A stretch of DNA of 64,000 nucleotides from JAHFPN01 sp963765745 (GTDB taxonomy: Bacteria > Pseudomonadota > Alphaproteobacteria > Rhizobiales > Xanthobacteraceae): NCBI GenBank assembly GCA_963765745.1, contig CAVXXM010000003.1, forward strand, positions 124,001-188,000, given 5' to 3'. The notes under the pieces were generated by a model. The model had not been told where the DNA came from, made no database searches, and worked only from the letters and a program-made list of their open reading frames with translations. Positions 37,245-48,097 of the stretch are shown here, in pieces. How positions within the stretch are numbered: the stretch's first letter is position 1; each line of letters starts with the position of its first letter. The translations under genes and the position numbers were made by a program.

Positions 37245-38457
37245 TCAGGCCATCGCCTTCTTCAAATTCTCGTCGACCTTGTCGAGAAAGGCTTCGGTCG
37301 AGAGCCACTTCTGCTCGTCGCCGACCAGGAGCGCCAAGATCCTTGGTCATGAAACCGGCCTCGACGGTGTCGACGCAGACCTTCTCGAGCGTGGCCGAGA
37401 ACTTGGCGAGCGCGGCGTTATCGTCGAGCTTGGCGCGATGCGATAGTCCGCGGGTCCAGGCGAAGATCGAGGCGATCGAGTTGGTGGAGGTGGCGCGGCC
37501 CTTCTGGTGCTCGCGATAGTGCCGCGTCACGGTGCCGTGCGCGGCCTCGGATTCCAGCACTTTGCCGTCGGGCGTGGTCAGCACCGAGGTCATCAGCCCG
37601 AGCGAGCCGAAGCCCTGGGCCACGATGTCCGACTGCACGTCGCCGTCGTAGTTCTTGCAGGCCCAGACATAGCCGCCCGACCACTTGAGCGCGGCGGCGA
37701 CCATGTCGTCGATCAGCCGGTGCTCGTAGGTGAGCTTCTTGGCGTCGAACGCCGCCTTGAATTCCTGGTCGAAGACTTCTTGGAAAATGTCCTTGAAGCG
37801 GCCGTCATAGACCTTGAGAATCGTGTTCTTGGTCGAGAGATAGAGCGGATAGCCGCGGCCGAGCGCGTAGTTCATCGACGCGCGGGCGAAATCGCGGATC
37901 GAGTTGTCGAGATTGTACATCGCCATCGCCACGCCCGCGGCCGGCGCCTGGAACACTTCGTGTTCGATGGTCTTGCCGTCGTCGCCTACGAACTTGATCG
38001 TGATCCTGCCCTTGCCGGGGAATCGGAAGTCGGTGGCGCGATACTGGTCGCCATAGGCGTGGCGGCCGATGATGATCGGCTTGGTCCAGCCGGGCACCAG
38101 GCGCGGCACGTTCCTGCAGATGATCGGCTCGCGGAAGATGACGCCGCCCAGGATGTTGCGGATCGTGCCGTTGGGCGAGCGATACATTTTCTTCAAGTTG
38201 AATTCTTTGACGCGCGCCTCGTCGGGCGTGATCGTCGCGCACTTGACGGCGACGCCGACCTTCTTGGTCATCTCGGCCGCGTCGATCGTGACCTGATCGT
38301 CGGTCTTGTCGCGATACTCGATGCCGAGGTCGTAATAGAGCAACTCGATATCGAGATAGGGGTGGATCAGCTTCTGCTTGATGAGTTGCCAGATGATGCG
38401 CGTCATCTCGTCGCCGTCCATCTCGACGACGGGATTCTTGACCTTGATCTTGGGCAT
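37245..38457 (-). CDS. icd: NADP-dependent isocitrate dehydrogenase (frameshift near C-terminus)
   Basis: Eukaryotic-like dimeric NADP-IDH: PVVEMDGDEMTRIIWQLIK, substrate-binding YRSPNGTIRNILGG, HAYGDQYRATDF, and the metal-binding region YDGDVQSDIVAQGFGSLG with AAHGTVTRHYREHQKG. The frame breaks at the reverse-strand CTTG at 37338-37335; without the extra T the end reads MTKDLALLVGDEQKWLSTEAFL and stops at 37245, giving 403 residues, the normal length. It makes 2-oxoglutarate and NADPH in the TCA cycle. It converges on the channel gene with 12 bp between them. Confidence 0.95.
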
Positions 38458-38618
38458 GGGTTTCCCGGAAAAGGCTTGGAAAGGGTACGAAATCGGCGGC
38501 GGGACCGCGGGCGAGGCCCGAACCATCGGTTTCTCGCCGCGGCCGGCGCCGCTATAGCATTGCTGGCCGGAGGGAGAAAGCCGACCTTGTTCGGCATCCA
38601 AAAGTAGCAGAGGCGGAT

Positions 38619-39875
38619 GTGCCAGGCGCGGGAACCGACCGGACCAGGGAATGGATCGAAGGCGGTCCGGTGATCGTGCTGGTCGAGCCGCAGCTCGGCG
38701 AGAACATCGGCGCGGCCGCCCGCGCCATGGCCAATTTCGGGCTGACGCGGCTGCGGCTCGTCAAGCCGCGCGACGGCTGGCCGAGCGCACAAGCGCGCCG
38801 CTCCGCCTCCGGCGCCGACCGCGTGATCGACGAGGCAATGCTGTTCGATACGCTGGAGGCCGCGATCGCGGACTGCACCTATGTGCTGGCCACGACCGCG
38901 CGCGATCACCACCAGGCCAAGCCGGTGATCGGCGCCGGTGAGGCGGCGCAGGAGATGGCGCCCAGAATTGCGGCCGGCGAGACGGTTGCCGTGGTGTTCG
39001 GGCGCGAGCGCAATGGCCTCGAGAACGAGGAAGTCGCGCTCGCCGACAAGATCGTGACACTGCCGGTGAACCCGGCGTTCGCCTCGCTCAATCTCGCCCA
39101 GGCGGTGCTGGTGATCGCCTATGAATGGTTCACGCTGGCAACCGGCGGGAAGCTGCCGTTCGAGATGCGCCAGCGATCGGTCTCGGCGCCGCGCGAGCAA
39201 CTGTTCGCGTTTTTCGAAGGACTCGAGCGGGAGCTGGAGCGGGTCGAATTCTTCCGGCCGCCGGAGAAGCGCGAGACCATGGTGGTGAACTTGCGCAATG
39301 TCATCCACCGCATGCAGCCGACGCAGCAGGACGTCCAGACGCTGCACGGGGTGATCATGGCGCTCGCCCAAGGGCGCAAGGGACCGGCCAAGGGCGGCAT
39401 TCTCGATGGCGCCGAGGCGGAGCTGCTGCGCGAGCTGCTCGCCGGGCATGGCGACGCGCGCGTCGTCCTCGGAGCACGCGCCGGTGCGCGGGCTGGCGCG
39501 GCTCTTGCGGCGCAACCCGACCGATGCGGAACGGGCGCTGTGGGAAGCGCTGGTCAAGGACCGCCGTTTCGCCGGCCGCTTCAAGCGCCAGGTCCCGGTC
39601 GGCCCGCACATCGCGGATTTCGTCTCGTTTCCGCTGCGCACATTGATCGAAATCGTGCCGGCGCACGATTCCGAAAGCGGCGCGAAAAGCCGGGCGATAA
39701 AGCGGAACTGGTTCGCCGCGCGCGGCTATCGGGTGATCGACGTGACGGATCGGGAGATCGAAGCCGACGATGCCGGCGTGCTCGATCGGCTGGCGGCCGA
39801 GCTTGTACTGGGACATCCGGACACCAAAGGATGAATTATGACGGCGATTTTGCGCATGTCTCGCTAACGCCGTGA
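38619..39875 (+). CDS. trmJ: TrmJ-like tRNA 2'-O-methyltransferase (SPOUT family), 3' end uncertain
   Basis: The conserved part covers residues 1 to about 285 (to about 39470): VIVLVEPQLGENIGAAARAMANFGL, VVFGRERNGLENEEV and the SPOUT knot ASLNLAQAVLVIAYEWF, then a C-terminal helical extension as in TrmJ (Cm/Um32 of tRNA). It starts at GTG 38619. From about 39470 the open frame runs on to 39875 but is out of frame with a clear DUF559 domain in the +1 frame, so either a frame error hides the TrmJ stop or the two genes overlap. It is divergent from icd. Confidence 0.8.
   Translation: MPGAGTDRTREWIEGGPVIVLVEPQLGENIGAAARAMANFGLTRLRLVKPRDGWPSAQARRSASGADRVIDEAMLFDTLEAAIADCTYVLATTARDHHQAKPVIGAGEAAQEMAPRIAAGETVAVVFGRERNGLENEEVALADKIVTLPVNPAFASLNLAQAVLVIAYEWFTLATGGKLPFEMRQRSVSAPREQLFAFFEGLERELERVEFFRPPEKRETMVVNLRNVIHRMQPTQQDVQTLHGVIMALAQGRKGPAKGGILDGAEAELLRELLAGHGDARVVLGARAGARAGAALAAQPDRCGTGAVGSAGQGPPFRRPLQAPGPGRPAHRGFRLVSAAHIDRNRAGARFRKRREKPGDKAELVRRARLSGDRRDGSGDRSRRCRRARSAGGRACTGTSGHQRMNYDGDFAHVSLTP
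39448..39834 (+). CDS. DUF559 endonuclease-like domain protein
   Basis: From ATG 39448 the frame gives 128 residues with LARLLRRNPTDAERALWEALVKDRRFAGRFKRQVPVG, the DUF559 (Vsr/MTES-like nuclease fold) N-terminal signature, and HIADFVSFPLRTLIEIV. The usual catalytic ElDG.H after the central strand is replaced by EIVPAHDSESG, so it is probably catalytically changed. It overlaps the 3' part of the trmJ frame. Upstream Met choice is uncertain; fusion to TrmJ by a corrected frameshift is also possible. Confidence 0.6.
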   Translation: MATRASSSEHAPVRGLARLLRRNPTDAERALWEALVKDRRFAGRFKRQVPVGPHIADFVSFPLRTLIEIVPAHDSESGAKSRAIKRNWFAARGYRVIDVTDREIEADDAGVLDRLAAELVLGHPDTKG

Positions 39876-39919
39876 AAACGTCTCCTTGCTATGGCCGGTG
39901 TAGCCTAGGGAGATCACTC

Positions 39920-40285
39920 ATGACGCGCATCGCCGCTTCGTTCGTCATCGCCGCCGCACTCGTTGCGAGCGTCGCCATCGCGCAGCCGCTCGCGCAGGAC
40001 CGCTTCAGCAACACACCCGAGCGGCCGGTGCGGGTGCAGCTCAGCATCAACTTCTTCGTTCCCGGCTCGATCAACGAGGCCAGCGAGGAAACGAGCAAGG
40101 TGCGCGAGCAGGCTCGCCGCATCGTCTACGACATGGCGGTCAAGGAATGCAGCGTCTTGCAAAGTGCGTTCGCGCGGGACTGCCGGCTTGAGGCGGTGAA
40201 CGTGAACATCAATCGCCAGGCGGGCCAACCGGTCGAGGGCTTTCTCGTCAGCGGCAGCATGACCTACGTCGTCACGCTGAAATAG
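39920..40285 (+). CDS. Secreted hypothetical protein
   Basis: The 121-residue product has a signal peptide (SFVIAAALVASVAIAQPLAQ), then a domain with RVQLSINFFVPGSINEASEETSKVREQARRI, one cysteine pair (KECSVLQSAFARDCR) likely to form a disulphide, and a final beta strand (GSMTYVVTLK). Mixed alpha/beta pattern; family not recognised. It stands alone between the DUF559 and murI genes; GGGAG lies upstream of ATG 39920. Confidence 0.65.
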   Translation: MTRIAASFVIAAALVASVAIAQPLAQDRFSNTPERPVRVQLSINFFVPGSINEASEETSKVREQARRIVYDMAVKECSVLQSAFARDCRLEAVNVNINRQAGQPVEGFLVSGSMTYVVTLK

Positions 40286-40390
40286 GCCGTCACTCCGGCC
40301 GGGGTCGCGCTCACTTCCCGTTCACGATTTGCCGCCACACTCCTGCCGCGAGGCGAGGAGAAAGCCCCGCGTGGGGGCTCGGCGGGTTTC

Positions 40391-41215
40391 ATGGTGCAGT
40401 CCGAAGCAGGCGGCGTGCAAGCGCTCAAGGCGCTGGTCTTCGATTCCGGCCTCGGCGGGCTCACGGTGCTGCGCGAACTCGCTCGCGCACGGCCGGATCT
40501 CGTACTCGTCTATGCCTCCGATGACGCAGCTTTCCCCTATGGCCGGCTCGGCGATGGCGAGCTGGTCGATCGCGTGGGCAAGGTGATGGAGCGGCTGATC
40601 GCGGAGGTTAAGCCCGATCTCGTGGTCATCGCTTGCAATACCGCTTCGACCCTGGCGCTTCCGGTCCTGCGCGCGCGCTTCGCGATCCCGTTCGTGGGCA
40701 CGGTGCCCGCGATCAAGCCCGCGTGCGAGCGCTCGAAGACGAAGCGGGTCAGCGTGCTCGCGACGCCCAGCACGGTGCGGCGCGACTATACCTTTGATCT
40801 GATCCGCGAGTTCGCCGGCGATTGCAAAGTCACGCTGGTCGGCAGCGATCGGCTGGCAAGCCTCGCGGAATCGGCGCTGCGCGGGGAGGCGGTGGCCGAC
40901 GAAGCGATCGCGGCCGAAATCGCGCCCTGTTTCGTCGATGACGGCGCCCGCACCGATACGGTAGTGTTGGCGTGTACCCATTATCCGCTGCTGCTCGATC
41001 GCCTGAAGAAGCTCGCGCCCTGGCCTGTGGAATGGATCGACCCGGCGCCCGCTATCGCCCGGCGCGCATCGAGCCTCTTGGGTGCCCCGGGACCGGCGGC
41101 CAACGCGCCCGTGCGGGCCCTTTTCACCAGTGGCCGGACGCCCTCGGCCGCGCTCGCCGAGGTGCTTGCGGCCTACGGCGTCGTGGCCGCGGAGGCGCTT
41201 CCCGCCGCGGTTTGA
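40391..41215 (+). CDS. murI: Glutamate racemase
   Basis: The 274-residue protein shows VFDSGLGGLTVLREL (Asp18-Ser19), YGRLGDGELVDR, the first catalytic Cys82 in VIACNTASTLALPVL and the second Cys195 in VVLACTHYPLLLDRL, the cofactor-independent two-base racemase pattern. It makes D-glutamate for peptidoglycan. ATG 40391 is used; the first twelve residues are not conserved and a start nearer ALKALVFDSG is possible. It precedes rpsD. Confidence 0.95.
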   Translation: MVQSEAGGVQALKALVFDSGLGGLTVLRELARARPDLVLVYASDDAAFPYGRLGDGELVDRVGKVMERLIAEVKPDLVVIACNTASTLALPVLRARFAIPFVGTVPAIKPACERSKTKRVSVLATPSTVRRDYTFDLIREFAGDCKVTLVGSDRLASLAESALRGEAVADEAIAAEIAPCFVDDGARTDTVVLACTHYPLLLDRLKKLAPWPVEWIDPAPAIARRASSLLGAPGPAANAPVRALFTSGRTPSAALAEVLAAYGVVAAEALPAAV

Positions 41216-41251
41216 CAGGCCCGGCGCCAGCGGCTATCCCCACCAAGCCTT

Positions 41252-41276
41252 GCGGACCTTCGGGTCCGCTTGGCAT
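41252..41276 (+). terminator. UUCG-capped hairpin between murI and rpsD
   Basis: GCGGACC-TTCG-GGTCCGC is a 7-bp stem with a stable TTCG loop, followed by TTGGCATTTTA. It is a probable murI terminator, 36 bp past the murI stop, or an rpsD leader element. Confidence 0.65.
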
Positions 41277-41375
41277 TTTACGCACCCGCGGCAGTGGCTT
41301 CCTTGAGGCTCTTGCCTGTCGGCCGGACCTTCCGGCAGAGGAGGGCGCGCGACCCGCCAGGAGAGGGATCACGCG

Positions 41376-41993
41376 ATGTCGAAACGTTTGCAGGCGAAGC
41401 ACAAGCTCGATCGCCGCATGGGCGAAAATATCTGGGGCCGCCCGAAGAGCCCCGTGAACCGGCGCGAATACGGCCCCGGTCAGCACGGCCAGCGCCGCAA
41501 GGGCAAGCTCTCGGACTTCGGCGTGCAGCTGCGCGCCAAGCAGAAGCTGAAGGGCTATTACGCCAATATTTCCGAAAAGCAGTTCCGCAAGATCTACGCG
41601 GAAGCCGTGCGCCTGAAGGGCGATACCGGCGCGATCCTGATCGGGCTCTTGGAGCGGCGGCTCGACGCGCTGATCTATCGTGCGAAACTGGTGCCCACGG
41701 TATTTTCGGCGCGCCAGTTCGTCTCCCACGGCCACGTGAAGGTGAACGGCAAGCGCGTCAATATCCCGAGCTTCAAGGTCAAGGTTGGCGAAGTGGTCGA
41801 GCTGAAGGATCGCGCCAAGGAACTTGCGATCGTGCTGGAGGCCACCCAGTCTGCCGAGCGCGATGTGCCCGACTATCTCGAGGTCGACCACAAGAAGATG
41901 ACCGCGAAGATGACGCGGGTGCCGACCCCGACCGAGGTGCCCTATCCGGTGCAGATGGAACCGCACCTGGTCGTCGAGTTCTATTCGCGCTGA
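41376..41993 (+). CDS. rpsD: 30S ribosomal protein S4
   Basis: The 205-residue product is S4: MSKRLQAKHKLDRRMGENIW, RREYGPGQHGQRRKGK, and the S4 RNA-binding domain at about residues 95-160 (RRLDALIYRAKLVPTVFSARQFVSHGHVKVNGKRVNIPS). It binds 16S rRNA early in 30S assembly. GGAGAGG precedes ATG 41376. In alphaproteobacteria rpsD is typically unlinked from the alpha operon, as here. Confidence 0.97.
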   Translation: MSKRLQAKHKLDRRMGENIWGRPKSPVNRREYGPGQHGQRRKGKLSDFGVQLRAKQKLKGYYANISEKQFRKIYAEAVRLKGDTGAILIGLLERRLDALIYRAKLVPTVFSARQFVSHGHVKVNGKRVNIPSFKVKVGEVVELKDRAKELAIVLEATQSAERDVPDYLEVDHKKMTAKMTRVPTPTEVPYPVQMEPHLVVEFYSR

Positions 41994-42266
41994 GACTTTC
42001 CCGGATTTGATGCCGCACACCGGCGCACGTCCGTGCGCAGGAACGAATCGCTTTGTTCGAGTGGGCGAACTTTGTGCAACGACCGAGCATTTTGTGCGCT
42101 GCGATAGAATTTCCTTGTTTGTCAGCGCGACCTTATGCTGGAAGGAGCCGGGCATCGGTTGTCCCCCACAATTAGTAGGTTGCTTGATAATCGGGCGATA
42201 TCTTGTAGCTTCCCCCACCGAAAGTCGTAGAGCGTAAAGCGCAACTCGAATGGGGAGAACTAGGAG
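41994..42266. other. Intergenic region, 273 bp
   Basis: Relatively AT-rich stretch between rpsD and the first small membrane protein gene. It contains two similar TTTTGTGC/TTTGTGCA words near 42070-42102 and a TTGATA at 42183-42188, possibly a promoter. No ORF, RNA motif or terminator could be supported. Confidence 0.3.
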
Positions 42267-42500
42267 ATGGACATGATGCAAACGTTGAAGGGCTGGATCG
42301 GTGCGTTGACGGAAATAGGCCTCATGCTCATCGCATTGGCCATCGTCGCGGCGCTCCTCGTCGGCCCGCAGCTTCCGTTCTTCGGCAACGTGACCGCCAA
42401 CCTGATCGGACTGGTGAAGGACCTCGGCGCCAACGGCCTGATCGGCCTGGTCGTGCTGGGCTTCATCCTTTGGCTGTTCTCACGGCGCTCAATCGCCTGA
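42267..42500 (+). CDS. Small two-helix membrane protein A
   Basis: The 77-residue protein is almost entirely two membrane helices (EIGLMLIALAIVAALLVGPQL and LGANGLIGLVVLGFILWLF) joined by FFGNVTANLIGLVKD, ending in basic SRRSIA. GGAGAACTAGGAG precedes ATG 42267. It is followed by a second gene with the same plan, and the two appear to be diverged tandem copies. No known family. Confidence 0.7.
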   Translation: MDMMQTLKGWIGALTEIGLMLIALAIVAALLVGPQLPFFGNVTANLIGLVKDLGANGLIGLVVLGFILWLFSRRSIA

Positions 42501-42604
42501 AGACACGCAACGCTGCCGCAACGAGGTTTCGCCCGTTGCGTCGGCAACACTGACGGCCAAGCCGGGTGGGGGCGGCGCTCCCACCCGAACCTCAGGGGCG
42601 GGCC

Positions 42605-42841
42605 ATGATGGAATTCCTGGACAAAGCCAGACGGTATTTGTGGGCCTTCGTCGAGCTCGGCTTCCTTGCCGTGCTTTCTATCATTCTCGTGCATCTGCTC
42701 ATGGGCCAGGGCTCGGGGCCGTGGGTCGCGTCGGTCGCCGACAACGTGCTCAAGTTCGCCAACGGCATGCAGCCGCAGGCGCTCGTGGGTCTGGCGATCG
42801 TGCTGGCGCTGCTCTATCTGATCATCAAGCGCTTGAAATAG
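42605..42841 (+). CDS. Small two-helix membrane protein B
   Basis: The 78-residue product has helix 1 (ELGFLAVLSIILVHLLMG), a linker VASVADNVLKFANGMQP and helix 2 (ALVGLAIVLALLYLII) ending in KRLK. Spacing, linker and basic tail match protein A (42267-42500), so this is probably a tandem paralogue. Tandem ATGs at 42605/42608. An inverted repeat CGCAACG/CGTTGCG lies between the genes at 42517-42540. A terminator follows. Confidence 0.7.
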   Translation: MMEFLDKARRYLWAFVELGFLAVLSIILVHLLMGQGSGPWVASVADNVLKFANGMQPQALVGLAIVLALLYLIIKRLK

Positions 42842-42870
42842 CCGGGCGCGCTCCGAGGCAATAAAGAACG

Positions 42871-42892
42871 AAGGCCGCCCGCGGGCGGCCTT
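42871..42892. terminator. Bidirectional terminator
   Basis: AAGGCCGCCC-GC-GGGCGGCCTT forms a perfect 10-bp stem between the convergent small membrane protein gene and grxD. Confidence 0.85.
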
Positions 42893-42920
42893 CTGCATTC
42901 GGGAATTCGGAGATCGGCGA

Positions 42921-43259
42921 TCAGGCCTGCGCAGTCTCGCGCACGGCCAGGCCTTTTTCCTTGAGCAATTTCTGCAGCTCGCCGGCCTGGAACATCTCGC
43001 GGATGATGTCGCAGCCGCCCACGAACTCGCCCTTCACGTAGAGCTGCGGGATCGTGGGCCAGTTGGAATAGGCCTTGATGCCATTCCGCAGGTCGGCGGA
43101 GTCGAGCACGTTCATGCCCTTATAGGGCACACCGAGAAAGTCGAGGATCTGCACGACCTGCCCGGAGAAGCCGCATTGCGGGAATTGCGGCGTGCCTTTC
43201 ATGAACAGGACGACGTCGCTCGACTTCACTTCCTTGTCGATGAATTGCTCGATGCTCAT
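42921..43259 (-). CDS. grxD: Monothiol glutaredoxin Grx4
   Basis: The 112-residue protein carries the monothiol active site CGFS at residues 29-32 (GTPQFPQCGFSGQVV), then WPTIPQLYVKGEFVGGCDI with the cis-Pro TIPQ. Such proteins bind [2Fe-2S] clusters with glutathione and pass them on. It follows bolA by 7 bp in the same operon; Grx4 and BolA form a heterodimeric Fe-S complex, so the pair is functionally meaningful. Confidence 0.95.
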   Translation of the reverse strand: MSIEQFIDKEVKSSDVVLFMKGTPQFPQCGFSGQVVQILDFLGVPYKGMNVLDSADLRNGIKAYSNWPTIPQLYVKGEFVGGCDIIREMFQAGELQKLLKEKGLAVRETAQA

Positions 43260-43266
43260 GGTGTCC

Positions 43267-43506
43267 TCAGTGCCCTTCCGGGATCGCGGTCTGCAGGGCC
43301 AGCGCGTGCAGCGCGCCGCCCATGGAACCCTTCAGCGCAGCATAGACCAACTGATGCTGCTGCACACGCGTCTTTCCGCGGAAGCTCTCGGCCACGACCG
43401 TGGCGGCATAATGATCGCCGTCGCCGGCGAGGTCGCGGATGGTTACTTCTGCGTCCGGGATCGCGGACTTGATCAATTTCTCGATATCCCGGGCATCCAT
43501 CGCCAT
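43267..43506 (-). CDS. bolA: BolA-family protein
   Basis: The 79-residue protein has the BolA fold signature: EVTIRDLAGDGDHYAATVVAESF followed by KTRVQQHQLVYAAL and ending ALALQTAIPEGH. The conserved His in VQQHQLVY and the loop His in GDHY are candidate cluster ligands. It partners the monothiol glutaredoxin encoded next. The gene lies 12 bp after purL in the same direction, a typical alphaproteobacterial arrangement. Confidence 0.92.
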   Translation of the reverse strand: MAMDARDIEKLIKSAIPDAEVTIRDLAGDGDHYAATVVAESFRGKTRVQQHQLVYAALKGSMGGALHALALQTAIPEGH

Positions 43507-43518
43507 GGCCGTCTCCTG

Positions 43519-45733
<2,215 letters not shown>

Positions 45734-45737
45734 CGGC

Positions 45738-46433
45738 TCATGCGGCCAGCGCCGCCTTGACGCTCTCGAACAGGCCGCGGCCGTCGGTGGGGCCGATGGC
45801 CGCGTCGATGTGGTTCTCCGGATGCGGCATCAGGCCGAGCACATTGAGCTTCTCGGAGAGAATTCCGGCAATCGCATTGGTGGCGCCGTTGAAATTATAG
45901 GCCTCATTGAGCTTGCCCTCGGGCGAGGTGTAGCGGAACAAGACGCGGCCTTCGCCTTCGAGGCGAGCAATGGTTTCGCTGTCGGCGATGTAATTGCCTT
46001 CGCCGTGGGCCGCCGGAACGCGGATCACGTCGCCGGCGTTGTAGCGGCGCGTGAAGGGGGTGTCGGAGCGCTCGACCCGCAGGAACACGTCGTGGCACAT
46101 GAATTTGAGCTGCGCGTTGCGCATCAAGACGCCGGGCAGGAGTCCAGCCTCGCAGAGGATCTGGAAGCCGTTGCAGATGCCGAGCACGAGGCCGCCTTTT
46201 TTGGCATGCGCCTGCACCGCGTTCATGATCGGCGCGCGCGCGGCAATGGCGCCGCAACGGAGATAATCGCCGTAGGAGAAGCCGCCGGGCAGCACCACGA
46301 GATCGGTTCCGGCCGGCAGCGCAGTATCGGCGTGCCAAACCATGGCGGGCGCGAAGCCGGTGATGTGGGTGAGCGCGCGCGCGACGTCGCCTTCGCGGTT
46401 CGAGCCAGGGAAGACGAGGACGGCGGATTTCAT
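45738..46433 (-). CDS. purQ: Phosphoribosylformylglycinamidine synthase I PurQ
   Basis: The 231-residue glutaminase has the class I amidotransferase nucleophile in VLGICNGFQILCEAGLLPG, the preceding LVVLPGGFSYGDYLRCGAIAA and the His/Glu of the triad in MPHPENHIDAAIG. It makes ammonia for PurL. It begins 1 bp after purS ends, and purL follows, so translation of purS-purQ-purL is probably coupled. Confidence 0.96.
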   Translation of the reverse strand: MKSAVLVFPGSNREGDVARALTHITGFAPAMVWHADTALPAGTDLVVLPGGFSYGDYLRCGAIAARAPIMNAVQAHAKKGGLVLGICNGFQILCEAGLLPGVLMRNAQLKFMCHDVFLRVERSDTPFTRRYNAGDVIRVPAAHGEGNYIADSETIARLEGEGRVLFRYTSPEGKLNEAYNFNGATNAIAGILSEKLNVLGLMPHPENHIDAAIGPTDGRGLFESVKAALAA

Positions 46434-46434
46434 C

Positions 46435-46677
46435 TCAGCCGATCAGCTCGACGCGATAATTCTCGATCACGGTATTGGCCAGCAGTTTCTCGCACGCATT
46501 CTTGAGCGCGGCTTCGGCCGCTTTCTTGTCCTTCGACGCCAGCTCGATGTCGAACACCTTGCCCTGGCGCACGCTCGAAACGCCTTCGATGCCGAGCGAT
46601 TTCAGCGCGCCCTCGATGGCCTTGCCCTGGGGATCGAGCACGCCGGACTTGAGCGTTACCGTCACGCGCGCCTTCAT
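46435..46677 (-). CDS. purS: Phosphoribosylformylglycinamidine synthase subunit PurS
   Basis: From ATG 46677 the protein is 80 residues, the normal PurS size: KARVTVTLKSGVLDPQGKAIEGALKSLGI and VSSVRQGKVFDIELA. PurS bridges PurQ and PurL. An upstream ATG at 46707 would add ten residues not seen in the family. Confidence 0.95.
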   Translation of the reverse strand: MKARVTVTLKSGVLDPQGKAIEGALKSLGIEGVSSVRQGKVFDIELASKDKKAAEAALKNACEKLLANTVIENYRVELIG

Positions 46678-46744
46678 TGCTTCACTCCGAAACGGCAACG
46701 GGGGCAATCTGCCCCCGCCAAAACTTCACGCACGGACGCCACCT

Positions 46745-47509
46745 TCACTGCACCAGCACCGGCCCGCGGCCCTGCGGTGGCTCGCCTTCGGCCATGATGC
46801 CGAGGCGCTTGGCGACTTCCGTATAGGCCTCGATCAGCCCGCCAAGGTCGCGGCGGAAGCGATCCTTGTCGAGTTTCTCGGCGGTCTTGATGTCCCACAG
46901 CCGGCAGGTGTCGGGGCTGATCTCGTCGGCCACGACGATGCGCATCATGTCGTTTTCCCAAAGCCGCCCGCACTCGATCTTGAAATCGACCAGGCGAATG
47001 CCGATGCCGAGGAACAGGCCGGTGAGGAAATCGTTGACGCGGATCGCGAGCGCAATGACGTCGTCGATCTCCTGCGTCGTTGCCCAACCGAAGGCGGTGA
47101 TGTGCTCTTCCGACACCATCGGGTCGTCGAGCTTGTCGTTCTTGTAATAGAATTCGATGATCGAGCGCGGCAGCTGGGTGCCTTCCTCGATGCCCAGCCG
47201 CTTGGCCATCGAGCCGGCGGCGACGTTTCTGACCACCACCTCGATCGGGATGATCTCGACCTCGCGGATCAACTGCTCGCGCATGTTGAGCCGGCGGACG
47301 AAATGGGTCGGCACGCCGATCTCGTTCAGACGCTGGAAGATGTATTCGGAGATGCGGTTGTTGAGTACGCCCTTGCCGTCCATCACTTCGTGCTTCTTGG
47401 CGTTGAAGGCGGTGGCGTCATCCTTGAAGTGCTGGATCAGCGTGCCGGGCTCGGGCCCTTCGTAGAGGACCTTGGCCTTGCCTTCGTAGATGCGGCGGCG
47501 GCGGCTCAT
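46745..47509 (-). CDS. purC: SAICAR synthetase PurC
   Basis: From ATG 47509 it is 254 residues: RRRIYEGKAKVLYEGPEPGT, FKDDATAFNAKKH, IPIEVVVRNVAAGSMAKRLG and the C-terminal ISPDTCRLWDIKT. It joins aspartate to CAIR. The first 10 residues of the longest frame (from 47539) are not family-like. It is the first gene of purC-purS-purQ-purL-bolA-grxD, with a 67-bp gap to purS. Confidence 0.95.
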   Translation of the reverse strand: MSRRRRIYEGKAKVLYEGPEPGTLIQHFKDDATAFNAKKHEVMDGKGVLNNRISEYIFQRLNEIGVPTHFVRRLNMREQLIREVEIIPIEVVVRNVAAGSMAKRLGIEEGTQLPRSIIEFYYKNDKLDDPMVSEEHITAFGWATTQEIDDVIALAIRVNDFLTGLFLGIGIRLVDFKIECGRLWENDMMRIVVADEISPDTCRLWDIKTAEKLDKDRFRRDLGGLIEAYTEVAKRLGIMAEGEPPQGRGPVLVQ

Positions 47510-47687
47510 GGGAGTGTACCGTGACTTGGTGAAGTCCATGGCGAACCGGAACCCGATGGAACGCTTCGCTGCGGGCTTCTACCGCAATGGTATGCAACGG
47601 TGCACAATTCGTATTGCGCTGCACACCGATTTTTTCGACACTAGCCGATAGGGCCCGCCAGCACAATGCAACGGGCCGCTGGCGCTG

Positions 47688-47716
47688 TTGATCGCGACAC
47701 GGCGGACCTATATTCA
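47688..47716 (+). promoter_or_regulatory. Probable housekeeping promoter of the zeta-subunit gene
   Basis: TTGATC (47688-47693) and TATTCA (47711-47716) are separated by 17 bp, 54 bp before the start codon at 47771. Confidence 0.45.
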
Positions 47717-47770
47717 AAGCTCGCTTCGCCGCAGGCGGAGCGTCCTGGAAACCCGGAACGAGAGGCGGCG

Positions 47771-48097
47771 ATGACCACCTTCGACAAGCGCGAGGAAGGC
47801 TTCGAGAAGAAATTCGCGCACGACGAGGAGCTGCGCTTCAAGGCCACGGCCCGGCGCAACAAGCTCTTGGGCCTTTGGGTGGCGGAAAAGCTCGGCCTCA
47901 CGGGCGCCGATGCGCAGGCCTATGCCAAGGAGGTCGTGATTTCCGACTTCGAAGCGCCCGGCGACGACGACGTATTCGCCAAGGTGCGCAAGGATCTCGA
48001 CGCCAAGGGGGGCAAGGGCGTCTCCGACCAGGAGCTCCGAAGCGCCATGGATAGCCTGTTGATGAAGGCCGTGGACGAGCTGCAAGCCGGCCGCTGA
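47771..48097 (+). CDS. F1-ATPase inhibitor zeta subunit (DUF1476)
   Basis: From ATG 47771 the protein has 108 residues and fits the DUF1476 family: TTFDKREEGFEKKFAHDEELRFKATARRNKLLGLWVAEKLG, then EVVISDFEAPGDDDVFAKVRKDL and a C-terminal helix. The Paracoccus member is the zeta subunit that blocks reverse ATP hydrolysis by the F1 motor through its N-terminal segment. The gene diverges from purC, the usual alphaproteobacterial neighbour. GAGGCGG precedes the start. Confidence 0.9.
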   Translation: MTTFDKREEGFEKKFAHDEELRFKATARRNKLLGLWVAEKLGLTGADAQAYAKEVVISDFEAPGDDDVFAKVRKDLDAKGGKGVSDQELRSAMDSLLMKAVDELQAGR

